Assembly: GCF_017741815.1 (NCBI RefSeq)
Contig: NZ_JAGHMF010000008.1
Span: 1-64,000, forward strand
Origin: Rhizobium sp. 16-488-2b
GTDB lineage: Bacteria; Pseudomonadota; Alphaproteobacteria; Rhizobiales; Rhizobiaceae
Reading direction: 5' to 3'
DNA length: 64,000 bases
The notes beneath the pieces were generated by a model. The model was not told the DNA's origin and ran no database searches. It saw only the letters and a program-made list of their open reading frames with translations. The position numbers and the translations under genes are program-made. Shown here piece by piece: positions 52,380 through 61,844 of the stretch (position 1 is its first letter; each line of letters starts with the position of its first letter).

Positions 52380-52811
52380 TGTCGTAGTTCCCTTCTTATG
52401 TACCGACACCTTGTGGCGTCCGACTGTCGTTTCTCTCATGTTCGCGAGACCTGCCCGGCTCCCGTCCATGCATTAGACAATTCGAAGTTATGACGGTGTG
52501 CTCCTCTCGTCTTGCTCGGCGAAGACACCCCAGCTTGACTGTGGCTGCCATTCGACTGCCCTCTTTGGAATTGCGATGCGCACCAGCAAGGTAGGCGAGA
52601 TATACGCCCTGACAGAGGTAAGCCTCTCGGGATTCGGTGAGGCGTCAATTCCCTGGCCCACCGGGCGGCGTCATCTTCAACCAGCCTAAAGCTGGAGATA
52701 GCGGCAAGGCTTCAATCGCATCGATTGGCACCTCATCGTTCTCATGCATCGTGAATGAGGCGTCGTTGGCGAGGCGACGAGCGAGCCTTAGCTCTGCAAT
52801 CAGAAACGGGG
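52380..52811. other. Leader region of the amide/urea-type ABC operon
   Basis: A 432-bp gap between the Lrp-type gene and the binding-protein start. An open minus-strand frame ending at 52645 has no ribosome site and no recognisable similarity. Two small hairpins are visible (around 52615 and 52682). Promoter elements for the importer should be here but none is convincing. Confidence 0.5.
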
Positions 52812-53264
52812 TCAGACGGGCAACTCGGACGTCAGCTTTATCTGCTGCATAGGAATCTCGGTCTTGAGATTCTTTACACCCTCTATGCGCGAGAGATGGT
52901 TGATCTGAAATTTCCGATAGGCATCGAGGTCCGATGCTACGACACGCAGAATGAAGTCGCAGTCCCCAGCCATCAGATGGCACTCGACCACTTCCGGCAG
53001 TTTGATGATTTGGGACGTGAAGTGATCGACCGTGTCGGCATCCTGCCCGGTCAGCCAGATTCGAACGAACAATGTCAGGTGTAGCCCGATCTTTGCTGCG
53101 TCAAGGTGCGCTACATAGCCCTCGATGATCCCCGCTTCCTCAAGTAATTTGACGCGGCGCAAACAGGGAGTGGGTGACAGCCCTACCCTCGTCGCAAGGT
53201 CTGTATTCTGGACCCGGCCCTCGCGCTGCAGAATACGCAGGATCCGGCGGTCAATATCATCCAT
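52812..53264 (-). CDS. Lrp/AsnC-family transcriptional regulator
   Basis: 150 residues: helix-turn-helix DIDRRILRILQREGRVQNTD then LATRVGLSPTPCLRRVKLLE (about 3-45), and a RAM ligand-binding domain (about 65-145, PEVVECHLMAGDCDFILRVV). Proteins of this type sense amino acids. Divergent position relative to nothing on its left, but same-strand upstream of the importer genes, which it could regulate together with the amidase behind it. Confidence 0.9.
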   Translation of the reverse strand: MDDIDRRILRILQREGRVQNTDLATRVGLSPTPCLRRVKLLEEAGIIEGYVAHLDAAKIGLHLTLFVRIWLTGQDADTVDHFTSQIIKLPEVVECHLMAGDCDFILRVVASDLDAYRKFQINHLSRIEGVKNLKTEIPMQQIKLTSELPV

Positions 53265-53451
53265 TTTAGTCACGCCTGGACAACCAGGCAGTAGCGACGA
53301 ACCACACAAAAGCAGAAAATATTAGTGCTTGATTCCACGATTTGAGCCATGAGTACAATTGTGTTCGATGAATATGCGTAACTCAGAAATTGCTGCGCTG
53401 CAACATCATTCCAAGCATTCAGCGAGCGTCACAATTGACCTAGGCGGCAAA

Positions 53452-53476
53452 CCGGGCTCGCTGACAGCGAGCCCGG
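53452..53476 (-). terminator. Terminator hairpin after the amidase gene
   Basis: CCGGGCTCGCT (53452-53462) and AGCGAGCCCGG (53466-53476) form a perfect 11-bp stem with a GAC loop, seven bases beyond the amidase stop. On the minus strand it is followed by TTTGCC. Confidence 0.65.
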
Positions 53477-53483
53477 CTTGATT

Positions 53484-55166
53484 TTACTTGATGAGGTCCA
53501 TCTCGCCCTTAAGGGCCGGGGTGGACGCCGGAGCACGGCGGAAGTTCGAGGCTTGTTCGAACGCGAAACCCGCTCCGAGGACGTCCGCATCATCGCCTGC
53601 CTTGACGCCCATGATCTCGACGCCAAATGGCAGATCGTCGACGTAACCCCCTGGGATGGAAATCGCAGGATAGCCGAGGAACGGAGCAATCTGCGTGTTC
53701 TGGGGCTTGAAGGTTCCCTTGGGTAGGGCAGCAGCCGGAGGCAGCGTGCGCATGGTCGGATAGACGACAAAATCAACGCCGTATTTCTCGACTATCTTGC
53801 CGTACCAGTTCCGCAAGCTCTTGCGGTTGTTCTCGAGATCCTTGCCCAGCGCTTCGTCGTCTGCTGGCGTCAACGGCTGCTTTGCGGCCACATCGAGATC
53901 ATGCTGCGTCAACTTGTCGGTTGGCTCGGCAAGCTTGGCGACGTCCGAGTCATCGGCATCAAGGCTGGCGAAGAAGCGATCGGCGGCACCTTCCGCGGTC
54001 GGGAAGACCCAACCCGCAAGCCCGCCGCCGGGAGCTTCGAGCAGAGCCTGGGTGCCGTCCTTTTCAGCCGTCTTGGGATCTGGCGAAATGTCGACGTCCA
54101 TCGACACCACCTTTGCTCCCGCCTCCTCGAACTTCTTCACGGCTTCATCAAAGGCAGCCACGACGTTCTGTTCCGACGCGCGCCGAGCTGGCTCAAGTAT
54201 GCCGATGGTCTTGCCCTTCAGGTAGTCCTTGTCGAGCTTCGCGGCGAAGGTCTTCGGCAGGTCGAACTTGACGCTGGAGGGATAAGTTGGATCGTATCCA
54301 GCAATGACATCCATCATGGTCGCAACATCGGAGACCGTCAGCGCTTGCGGCCCAAGGGTGTCCGACCAATAGGAATATGCCCAAGAGCCGTCCATGCTCA
54401 CCATTCCCGTGGAGGGACGGAAGCCCACCGTGCTCGTCCATGCGCCGGGAATGCGGGTAGAGCCACCCGTATCCTCACCAAGTCCCAAGGGGGCGTATCC
54501 AGCGGCGATACCAGCGCCATTGCCCGCGCTGCTACCACCGGGATGCTTCGATTGGTCAAAGGGATTGTTCGTCCCTTCGCCATTTCTGGTGTGTGCAAGA
54601 ATGATCGCTCCTGCGTCGCGCAACTTCTTGATCGTGAACGCGTCACTCGGCGCGATGATCGGATTCATGAGATCTTTGAAGCTCTCTTCGCGGACAGGCG
54701 TATACATCCCCTTGATGTTGATCACTTCCTTGACGAGGATCGGTATGCCGTGGAGCGGGCCGCGAATTTTTCCGGCGGCGCGCTCTTCGTCGAGCGCCTT
54801 CGCGTCCGCGAGAGCATCCTTGTTGAGGTCGATGACTGCGCGCAGGCCTGGGATGCCTTCGTGCGGCGCATCATAGGCCTTTATGCGGTCGAGATAAGCC
54901 TGCACCAGTTTCACGGACGTTATCTGACCGGCAGACAGCGCCTTCTGGAGTTTGGCGGCATCAACCCCTACCAGACCGCTCGGATCGGTGACACCCTTGG
55001 AAACGATGGTCGCCGTTGAAGCCGCTGGCGACGCCTGGTCTGCATAGGCGTTGGAAAAGATCAGGGCTGCCGCAAGCGCCGTTGCAGAAAATGGCACTGC
55101 GGCACGGCCGCAGCTTCGCAAGCCACACGTTGCAATACGGGTGCGGTAAGCCATTGAAACAGACAT
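53484..55166 (-). CDS. Exported amidase-signature-family amidase
   Basis: A 560-residue amidase-signature enzyme. The triad is visible: Lys in LVKEVINIKG, Ser in the GGSSAGNGAGIAAG signature and Ser in EDTGGSTRIPG. The N-terminus has a basic region and hydrophobic core ending at AYADQ (about 25-43), a signal peptide, so the enzyme should act in the periplasm or outside. GAGGGA precedes ATG 55166. Near the amide/urea-type importer, it may release small amides, amines or acids for uptake. Confidence 0.88.
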   Translation of the reverse strand: MSVSMAYRTRIATCGLRSCGRAAVPFSATALAAALIFSNAYADQASPAASTATIVSKGVTDPSGLVGVDAAKLQKALSAGQITSVKLVQAYLDRIKAYDAPHEGIPGLRAVIDLNKDALADAKALDEERAAGKIRGPLHGIPILVKEVINIKGMYTPVREESFKDLMNPIIAPSDAFTIKKLRDAGAIILAHTRNGEGTNNPFDQSKHPGGSSAGNGAGIAAGYAPLGLGEDTGGSTRIPGAWTSTVGFRPSTGMVSMDGSWAYSYWSDTLGPQALTVSDVATMMDVIAGYDPTYPSSVKFDLPKTFAAKLDKDYLKGKTIGILEPARRASEQNVVAAFDEAVKKFEEAGAKVVSMDVDISPDPKTAEKDGTQALLEAPGGGLAGWVFPTAEGAADRFFASLDADDSDVAKLAEPTDKLTQHDLDVAAKQPLTPADDEALGKDLENNRKSLRNWYGKIVEKYGVDFVVYPTMRTLPPAAALPKGTFKPQNTQIAPFLGYPAISIPGGYVDDLPFGVEIMGVKAGDDADVLGAGFAFEQASNFRRAPASTPALKGEMDLIK

Positions 55167-55400
55167 ATTCCCTCTTTCGTGTTGTGCATTGACGCCCAAA
55201 CGATAAGGGAAGCAGCTTGGCCGAAGCGGCTAAAGTTTTGACTCGGCCGGACATTTGTTGGTGCGTTGGATCGCGCACGGCGTAGATGGTAGCACCCGAC
55301 TCCAATGAGCACGGAACTGACGCACAGGGATTCGCCTTCCTTTTTTGGACCAAACGATGCCTGCACGCCAATACGCCTCCGGCGCCGCGTTGTCCCGGTC

Positions 55401-55691
55401 CTAATCCAACTCGTAGTCAATCTCCGAGAAGCTTGTGACCTCTTTCTTCCAGCGCTCTTCGACAAAAGCGACATGAAGAGGATGCGCATTATAGCTGTCG
55501 TAGGTTGCCTGATCGGCGAACTCCATCAGGAACCCGAAATCGAGCGTTGTTTTCAAGTTCGTCTGGCGTACGCTCTGGAAGTTCTGCACGCCCGGGATCT
55601 CAGTGAGCACGCGGGCTGCCTCGAGAAATTCGCGCTCCTCGGTAGACCCCTTCGCGTGAGAGAGCTTGAAGAACACTGTATGCTTTATCAT
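55401..55691 (-). CDS. Dabb (stress-responsive A/B barrel) domain protein
   Basis: The 96-residue protein starts MIKHTVFFKLSHAKG and contains the Dabb pattern: a first strand with His, a middle LMEFADQATYDSYNAHPLH segment and a C-terminal helix. Small ferredoxin-like barrels of this type form dimers; some are enzymes such as polyketide or aromatic cyclases, most have no known activity. AAGGCGAG precedes ATG 55691. Same strand as the amidase and the MFS gene. Confidence 0.85.
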   Translation of the reverse strand: MIKHTVFFKLSHAKGSTEEREFLEAARVLTEIPGVQNFQSVRQTNLKTTLDFGFLMEFADQATYDSYNAHPLHVAFVEERWKKEVTSFSEIDYELD

Positions 55692-56027
55692 CTGATCTCG
55701 CCTTCCTGCTTGATTGAACGTTTTTCTGCCAGCGCCCGTGCTTGTCTCTGACCGAAATCGAAGCTGGTCCCGCACATTAGTCTGTCACTTCGGCAGGGCG
55801 AACGTTGGAGATCGCCCTGTGCATCTACGCCTCTCATCCATGCCCTGCGGAGCGATATTGGTAAAGCCCCCACGAGTGATTGCGTCTATTGCCCGAGCTC
55901 GTTGCGCTGGGCGCATACCAACTTGGCAAGCAGACCGTGCATCTGACGGGTCCTGCTGACCTTGCGCCGAACCCGAAATTGAGGAAGGGAGGCAGCGAGA
56001 GCGGCCTCCCTTCTTCCGGCCCGCGTT
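55692..56027. other. Gap between the MFS and Dabb genes
   Basis: 336 bp with no supported gene. Short plus-strand frames are present without ribosome sites or recognisable similarity. A terminator hairpin for the MFS gene lies at 55984-56013. Confidence 0.5.
55984..56013 (-). terminator. Hairpin downstream of the MFS gene
   Basis: GAAGGGAGGC (55984-55993) and GCCTCCCTTC (56004-56013) form a perfect 10-bp stem, 15 bp after the minus-strand MFS stop. On that strand it is followed by CTCAATTTCG. Confidence 0.55.
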
Positions 56028-57326
56028 TTAATTTGCCGAGAGCTGGCCCTCAGCCCGTTCTTCATTCTGCCCGCGCGTCATGATCAAGATCGCAATTCCG
56101 GTGAGCCCGACAAAGATACTCAGCATGACGATCCCGTAAACGAAGCTGCCCGTCGCATCCTTCACAGCACCGACGGCATAGGGGCCTGCAAATCCACCGA
56201 GATTGCCGATGGAATTGATGAGGGCGATACCACCTGCCTTCGCCTTGCCTTTGAGAAACTGAGGGGGAAGCGTCCAGAAAGTCGTCTGGGCCGAATAGAT
56301 GCCCGCAGCCGCGAAAGCCAGTGCCACCATCTGCCACAGATGATTGTCGAGCATTGCGGTAGCGAGCAGGCCAGCACATCCGGCGAATGCGGCGATCGCC
56401 ACATGCCATGAGCGCTCTTTCGTGCGGTCGGAATGGCGAGCCCAGAAAGTGAGAGCAACGCAGGCGATTGCGTAGGGAATTGCATTCACGAAGCCGGAGG
56501 CGACATTGGAAAGACCGAAGCCCTTGAGCAAAGTCGGGAGCCACAAGACGATCCCATAGACCGAGCAGATAATGCCCACATATGCGAGGCCGAAAGCCAG
56601 AACCTTGCCGCTCGTAATCGCCTGTTTGAAGCCGTTCAGCGAGTGGTCCGCCTGTTGTGCCTCATCGCGTGCCAGCTCTTGTTCGAGCCAGTCCTTCTCG
56701 GCCTTGTTCAGCCACTTGGCATCCTTCATCTTGCTCGGGAGCGCGAGCAACACGACAGCCCCCATCAAGACGGCCGGGATCGCCTGGATGACAAACATCC
56801 ACTGCCAGCCATGGAATCCACCTATCCCGTCCATATTGAGCAGAAGGCCCGATAGCGGCGAACCGATCACGACGGCGACGGGTGCAGCAACCATAAAGCC
56901 GCCGAGCCCCTTGCCGCGGTGCCGTTCGGGGAACCAATAGGTGAGGTAGAGGACGATCCCCGGAAAGAAACCAGCCTCCGCAATGCCCAGAAGGAACCGG
57001 ATCGTGTAGAAGCTCGATGTGTCCCATACGAACGCAGTTGCGGCCGATAGGATGCCCCAGGTGATCATGATCCGGGCAATCCAAAGGCGCGCGCCAACTT
57101 TCTCCAGCATGAGATTGCTGGGGATCTCAAATAGGAAGTAGGCGATGAAGAAGATGCCGCCGCCGATGGCGTAGGCAGTTGCCGTGAACCCGAGTTCCTC
57201 GCTCATGTGCGGCGCTGCGAAACCTACGTTCACGCGATCGATGATCGCGACAACGAAGGACAGGAAGAGGATTGGCAGCAGGCGCCTACTCACCTTCCGG
57301 ATAACGGCATTCTCGAAGTCAGACAT
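56028..57326 (-). CDS. MFS transporter, anion:cation symporter family
   Basis: A 432-residue MFS protein with twelve helices and the ACS-family start (RRLLPILFLSFVVAIIDRVN followed by VGFAAPHMSEELG), which identifies phthalate, tartrate, glucarate and allantoate-type permeases. GGGAGGA precedes ATG 57326. It lies directly downstream of an aldo/keto reductase on the same strand. It probably imports an organic acid; which one is unknown. Confidence 0.87.
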   Translation of the reverse strand: MSDFENAVIRKVSRRLLPILFLSFVVAIIDRVNVGFAAPHMSEELGFTATAYAIGGGIFFIAYFLFEIPSNLMLEKVGARLWIARIMITWGILSAATAFVWDTSSFYTIRFLLGIAEAGFFPGIVLYLTYWFPERHRGKGLGGFMVAAPVAVVIGSPLSGLLLNMDGIGGFHGWQWMFVIQAIPAVLMGAVVLLALPSKMKDAKWLNKAEKDWLEQELARDEAQQADHSLNGFKQAITSGKVLAFGLAYVGIICSVYGIVLWLPTLLKGFGLSNVASGFVNAIPYAIACVALTFWARHSDRTKERSWHVAIAAFAGCAGLLATAMLDNHLWQMVALAFAAAGIYSAQTTFWTLPPQFLKGKAKAGGIALINSIGNLGGFAGPYAVGAVKDATGSFVYGIVMLSIFVGLTGIAILIMTRGQNEERAEGQLSAN

Positions 57327-57433
57327 TCATTCCTCCCTGACGTGACCGTGTAGCATGCTGACGCGCGCCGTCGCTCCCGCGGTGGATGCGGACGTTGGAT
57401 GCTACAAGCTGACTGTTGAATTACGGCTGGCAG

Positions 57434-58414
57434 CTAGTTTAGCTGCTGTGGCGATTTCATTGGTGATGCGATGAAACCTATCCGGTCGATCGCGTCAGTT
57501 ACCTCGATCGGCAACGGTTCACGCGTTGCGTTGATCACCCCTGCGATCTCCTCGGCACTTCGTGCGCCCACAACTATCCGAGTGTCGCAGTGTCGATCCA
57601 GGAGGAAGGGAATTGCCAGATCGACAATCCCGCGTCCGGTTGCGGACGTAAGTTCTTCCAGTGCCCGCGCGCCACGTGCGATCTGCGGGTTCGCTTCGTC
57701 ACCGAACCGCGCCAGCTCAGGCAGTCTGAAGAGCCAGCTCTGATGGAACGGAGAGGCAAGCCAAAGATCAAATTCTTTCATAGAAGCGATCTCGACAAGG
57801 GGTTCGGCTGACCGCCAGAGTAGGTCGTATTGCTTGGCAACCATCACAACATCGGGCGTTACACGATAGGAGGCACGTCCAAGAGTCGGCGCATTATTGC
57901 CGCTGAAACCCCACCGGATGCCCGCCCGCGCCGCAGCCGCTTGAACATCCAGAAGTGCCGGCGCCGTTTGAAGCTCAGGCGTCATTGCTCCTTCGGGCAG
58001 GATCTGAAACGGCTGCCCATCGTCGCGCCACCACACAACCCAGTCCGCCTCATGCAGCAGTATCTGGTCGGGCAAGCGTCCGAGACGCTCCTGCATTGCG
58101 GCGAATGCGTCGTTTACCGCGCCCGGTCGACGATAGCCGGGAGCCTCGGGAAAATGTCCGATTTTCGTCGAGATGCGGACGTTGGCGCCGCGGCGCCGGA
58201 TGTAGGACCCAAGTTTCAATTCTGCGGAACCGTATCCATAGGCAAATGCCGTATCAATCCACTCGCCCCCGCTTTCGAGATACGTGTCGAGCACAGCATC
58301 AAATTCGTCCTGCGTCGCGTCGGCGAGAGCAAACGTACCAAGGATAATGCGTTGCTGGCGCGGCACGGCGACGAAATGGCCCGCTCTCTTGATGCCAGAG
58401 ATTTCTATTGTCAT
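57434..58414 (-). CDS. Aldo/keto reductase, pyridoxal dehydrogenase / L-fucose dehydrogenase type
   Basis: A 326-residue AKR with WIDTAFAYGYGSAELKLG (Asp, Tyr), ISTKIG (Lys) and ILLHEAD (His), and the C-terminal VVGARSAEEIAGV cofactor motif. The sequence type matches the pyridoxal 4-dehydrogenase / L-fucose dehydrogenase / D-threo-aldose dehydrogenase group. GGGAGG eight bases upstream of ATG 58414 supports the start. Same strand as the ACS transporter; divergent from a LysR gene. Confidence 0.82.
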   Translation of the reverse strand: MTIEISGIKRAGHFVAVPRQQRIILGTFALADATQDEFDAVLDTYLESGGEWIDTAFAYGYGSAELKLGSYIRRRGANVRISTKIGHFPEAPGYRRPGAVNDAFAAMQERLGRLPDQILLHEADWVVWWRDDGQPFQILPEGAMTPELQTAPALLDVQAAAARAGIRWGFSGNNAPTLGRASYRVTPDVVMVAKQYDLLWRSAEPLVEIASMKEFDLWLASPFHQSWLFRLPELARFGDEANPQIARGARALEELTSATGRGIVDLAIPFLLDRHCDTRIVVGARSAEEIAGVINATREPLPIEVTDAIDRIGFIASPMKSPQQLN

Positions 58415-58739
58415 TTAGCATGCCTCCCTGCCCGACTGTGTCGCGGTGCCCTCCCTCCAGGGTCAGCCGCATCGTGGCAAATTTCATCATGCTAGATTAG
58501 CCGAACATTTAATTTTTGGGAGAGCGGCCTCCGATCGGATTCAGCAACTATACTTGCGCCCACTGCAATGTCGTCGTTCGCTTTTTTGCCGCTAGATCCT
58601 TGTAAATGTGGAACATAAGCGTCTTCTTGCAAACGCGGGAGGGGCGAGGTTGCTGAACCATCAACTTCGGCGAAACGCTTATGATTGTAACATTAGGTCG
58701 CACGGGATTGGGAGAACGCATGACACTCGGATGGATTTC
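58415..58739. other. Divergent control region, aldo/keto reductase / LysR
   Basis: 325 bp without a supported gene. Promoters of both divergent genes and the LysR operator should be here; I see AT-rich patches around 58500-58520 and 58585-58610 but no convincing elements. Confidence 0.45.
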
Positions 58740-59681
58740 ATGGACACACTTCTAGCTATTCGCCTTTTCGTGAAGGCGGTTGAGATGAAGAGCCTCTCCG
58801 CCGCCGGTCACGCTCTCAACATGACACCGTCGTCGGCATCTCGAAATCTTGCCGCGCTCGAGCACAAGGTCGGAGCCAGCCTCCTCATACGAACCGTGCG
58901 GCACGTCAAGCTCACCAAAGCTGGGCAAGCCTACTACGATCATGTGAAGCCAATGCTCCTCGATCTTGACGAGGTCCACAGCTCACTTTCCTCTGGCAGC
59001 AAGAAACCTGGAGGAACGCTGCGCGTCAGCCTTCCGGTAGATCTCGGCCAGAAGGTCATCCTCCCCGCGATCCCAGAGTTCCTCCGTCGTTTCCCGTCGA
59101 TCCAGATCATGGCAACCCTTTCCGACGAGTTCGTCGATTTCGACAGTGACGACGTGGACATGGCAGTGCGGGTGGGCAACCTCCAGGATTCACCGCTGAT
59201 CGCACAGCGGCTTGCGAGCAACATCCGCGTCGTGTGCGCCTCTCCAACCTATCTTGCAAAATTCGGAACTCCCGAGACCCCGCAGGATCTGCGCGCCCAC
59301 AACTGCTTGATCTATCCCAGCGGTGGCAATTCAGGCCGATGGATATTCCAGGGGCCAAGCGAACTTCTGGAAGTTCGCGTCTCCGGCACTTTCGTTGCGA
59401 ACAACGGCGCAAGCCTGGTGAGCGCCGCCAGACAGGACATGGGCATCGTCCTTCAGCCCACATGGCAGGTACACGACGACCTCGGAGCGGGCCGCCTTGT
59501 AAGGATCCTGCCAGATTATCTTGCATCCAGTAGCTACCTGACAACCGACATCTACAGCGTCTATCCCGAGCGCTTCAAGGGTCAGCCCAATATACGCGAA
59601 TTTACTGGCTTCCTTAAGAGCCAGATCCGCGCACATCCCGGATTCCACGGCTATGGCAGCGAAACGGATCTTGAAGCCTAG
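58740..59681 (+). CDS. LysR-type transcriptional regulator
   Basis: 313 residues from ATG 58740 (an ATG nine bases earlier is equally possible). Winged helix AIRLFVKAVEMKSLSAAGHA at about 6-25 and an effector domain with a DFDSDDVDMAVRVG signature. Divergent from the aldo/keto reductase-MFS pair, its likely target. Confidence 0.86.
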   Translation: MDTLLAIRLFVKAVEMKSLSAAGHALNMTPSSASRNLAALEHKVGASLLIRTVRHVKLTKAGQAYYDHVKPMLLDLDEVHSSLSSGSKKPGGTLRVSLPVDLGQKVILPAIPEFLRRFPSIQIMATLSDEFVDFDSDDVDMAVRVGNLQDSPLIAQRLASNIRVVCASPTYLAKFGTPETPQDLRAHNCLIYPSGGNSGRWIFQGPSELLEVRVSGTFVANNGASLVSAARQDMGIVLQPTWQVHDDLGAGRLVRILPDYLASSSYLTTDIYSVYPERFKGQPNIREFTGFLKSQIRAHPGFHGYGSETDLEA

Positions 59682-59825
59682 GGTATGATCCGCGCCGCCA
59701 ATTGCGCATTTCGCGCTCGGATCGTTGCAAATTCTGCAAGTGTCCTTGCTGTCTGAGGCACAGTCCTTCGCTTGTCACTTCGGGCGCCCGATCCGTATGC
59801 TTCCTCCGAAATCGAGGGAGCGATC

Positions 59826-60266
59826 ATGGACAAAATCAACACATCATCAACGAATACGAAGCCAAAGATCTCCAAATCGGAATTTGGCAACGCTGTAGCG
59901 AAGAAGGTCGGAACAGCATTCGACGGCTGGTCGGACGGCCTGAAAACAGAGATCGCCAACGCGAGGTCGAACCCGCAGATCGGCGAAAAGCTCCTCGCTG
60001 AAACGCCGACCACTCGCGTGTGGGAGATTCGGCTTGCGCCCGGCGAACGGGTTCCCGCCCACATTCACACAACCAACTACTTCTGGACCGCGATCACGCC
60101 CGGCTCGGCACGCTCCCATTACGAGAGCGGCGACACTTTCGAGGTGGATTACGAGCGCGGGGATACCCAGCATTTCATTTTTGAGGGCGGTGCCGTGATG
60201 GTCCACGACCTCGAGAATATCGGTGATGGCGAACTCGCATTCATCACCGTCGAACTTCTGAACTAG
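59826..60266 (+). CDS. Small cupin-domain protein
   Basis: A 146-residue protein with a single cupin barrel in its C-terminal two-thirds: GERVPAHIHTTNYFW holds the first His pair, and a later GDTQHFIFEGG His could complete a metal site. GAGGGAG precedes ATG 59826. The N-terminal 50 residues are charged and unassigned. Followed closely by a SnoaL-like protein, with a strong terminator after that pair. Confidence 0.75.
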   Translation: MDKINTSSTNTKPKISKSEFGNAVAKKVGTAFDGWSDGLKTEIANARSNPQIGEKLLAETPTTRVWEIRLAPGERVPAHIHTTNYFWTAITPGSARSHYESGDTFEVDYERGDTQHFIFEGGAVMVHDLENIGDGELAFITVELLN

Positions 60267-60292
60267 ACCATCCAACAACCAAAGAGGAAACA

Positions 60293-60733
60293 ATGTCGGA
60301 ATCATTTATCGCCGACCACCCAAACGCAAAGCTCATTGCCAAGCTCTACAAGGCTCGCACCGAGAGCGATTGGGACGGCATCGCATCCTGCTTCAGCGAT
60401 GATGCGATCTGGCAGTACCCCGGTCACAACCCGCTGGCTCGCGACTATCATGGTCCGGACGACATCGTCACGTTCTTCCAGGGTGTGAAGCGCCTCACGG
60501 ACCAGAGCTTTGGCGTGAACCCCGCCTACATCATGGCGAATGACGACGTCGCGATGGTCTACGAGCTTCCGACGGGCCGCCGCCGTGGCGTCACGATGAG
60601 CTGGGACTCCATGCACCTCTACGAGATCAAGGATGGCAAGATCACGTATGCGAAGATCTTCCAGCGCGTCCAGTACTCGCTCGACGCCTACTGGTGGAAC
60701 GGCGCCGACGCTCCTCGTCCTCGTGAAGGCTAA
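60293..60733 (+). CDS. SnoaL/NTF2-like protein
   Basis: The 146-residue alpha+beta cone protein has the NTF2-like pattern: an initial helix (LIAKLYKARTESDWDGIASC), the FSDDAIWQYPGHNPLARDYHG strand-turn, and a final strand pair with YEIKDGKITYAKIFQ. GAGG precedes ATG 60293. Proteins of this fold act as isomerases, hydratases, cyclases or ligand binders on aromatic and polyketide-like compounds. Co-transcribed with the cupin. Confidence 0.82.
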   Translation: MSESFIADHPNAKLIAKLYKARTESDWDGIASCFSDDAIWQYPGHNPLARDYHGPDDIVTFFQGVKRLTDQSFGVNPAYIMANDDVAMVYELPTGRRRGVTMSWDSMHLYEIKDGKITYAKIFQRVQYSLDAYWWNGADAPRPREG

Positions 60734-60800
60734 CGCTCGACGAGCGTCTGCAGCGAGCACGTGAGCCGTTGCTTGAACTAAGCTTGATGTAGCTTGCTCC

Positions 60801-60846
60801 GTCCGCAATGGATTTCCTCCCAAGGCCCATTGCGGACGTTTTCTTT
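60801..60846 (+). terminator. Rho-independent terminator after the cupin-SnoaL pair
   Basis: GTCCGCAATGG (60801-60811) pairs perfectly with CCATTGCGGAC (60827-60837) and is followed by GTTTTCTTT. Orientation and position (68 bp after the SnoaL-like stop) mark the end of that transcript, so the following SDR gene needs its own promoter or readthrough. Confidence 0.8.
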
Positions 60847-60957
60847 ACATCATCCGCCTTTGAACTCAGCGTAGCTGAGCCGACAAAGGCAACGGTAAAA
60901 CGCGACCGAAATTCTCGCATATCTACGACAAGCGTTTTGGTGAGGAGACCTACGTTC

Positions 60958-61719
60958 ATGCCCCTATTAGAAAACAATGTCGCGGTCGTCACGGGCGCTG
61001 CCACAGGCCTCGGTCAGGCAATCGCTGCCGGGTTCGCGCGTGAAGGCGCCAATGTGGTGCTTCTGGATATCGATGGCGAAGGCGCCTTCCGCGCCGCGGC
61101 TGAAATCCGCAGCAACGGTGACTTCGCCAGCGCCTACCAGCTGGATGTAACCGACAACGAGGCGTGTCATGAAGTCGCTGCACGCATTGCCAAGGAAGTC
61201 GGTCAGGTTTCGATCCTGGTGAACAACGCAGGCATCAACCGTTTCAACGCCTTTACCGCTGATCCGCAGGATGTCCGCAAAGACTGGCAGGATATCATGG
61301 CGATCAACCTTAATGGTGTCTTCCAGGTCACCCAGGCATTCCTGCCGCCGCTTCGCGCCACGAAAGGCCGCATCATCAACATGGGATCGATCAAGTCCTT
61401 CGTTCACGCAACGACACCAGCATCGGTCGCCTACACCTCTTCAAAACACGCGGTGCTTGGTCTCACGAAGGGCTTGGCAGTAGAACTGGCGAAGGACGGG
61501 ATTCGCGTCAACGCCATTGGCCCTGGCATCATCACGACCAAGCTGAACGAGGAACTGCGCACCAGCAGCGGATGGCAGCACATGATCGATCACACGCCGC
61601 TCGGCCGCCCCGGCACCACCGACGATGTGGTCGGACCTGCGATATTCCTGGCATCGGACATGTCCGCTTATGTCAACGGTACCATCCTGATGGTCGACGG
61701 TGGCTTCACGACGGTTTGA
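60958..61719 (+). CDS. Short-chain dehydrogenase/reductase
   Basis: A 253-residue classical SDR: TGAATGLGQAI cofactor motif, LVNNAGINRF, catalytic Ser in NMGSIKSF and the Tyr/Lys pair in AYTSSKHAV. GAGGAG precedes ATG 60958; the longer frame from 60808 begins inside the upstream terminator. It may oxidise or reduce the same compound handled by the cupin/SnoaL pair. Confidence 0.88.
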   Translation: MPLLENNVAVVTGAATGLGQAIAAGFAREGANVVLLDIDGEGAFRAAAEIRSNGDFASAYQLDVTDNEACHEVAARIAKEVGQVSILVNNAGINRFNAFTADPQDVRKDWQDIMAINLNGVFQVTQAFLPPLRATKGRIINMGSIKSFVHATTPASVAYTSSKHAVLGLTKGLAVELAKDGIRVNAIGPGIITTKLNEELRTSSGWQHMIDHTPLGRPGTTDDVVGPAIFLASDMSAYVNGTILMVDGGFTTV

Positions 61720-61746
61720 CACCTGAAAGGCGACACTGTCGAACGT

Positions 61747-61781
61747 AAAAGGGCGGCCCGATCTCTCAAGGCCGCCCTTTC
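61747..61781. terminator. Bidirectional terminator between SDR and formamidase genes
   Basis: AAAGGGCGGCC (61748-61758) and GGCCGCCCTTT (61770-61780) form a perfect 11-bp stem with an 11-nt loop, with A and T runs on its flanks. It lies in the 125-bp gap between convergent genes. Confidence 0.75.
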
Positions 61782-61844
61782 AGTGTTAGCGCGTTTCCAG
61801 TGCCTTGCAGACGTAGGTGTGCGACACATTTCGCGCAGTCTAGA

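Noticed and set aside
52645..52983. Minus-strand frame of 112 codons overlapping the end of the Lrp gene
   Set aside because: It has no ribosome binding site and no recognisable family; most of its first half is the out-of-frame Lrp gene.
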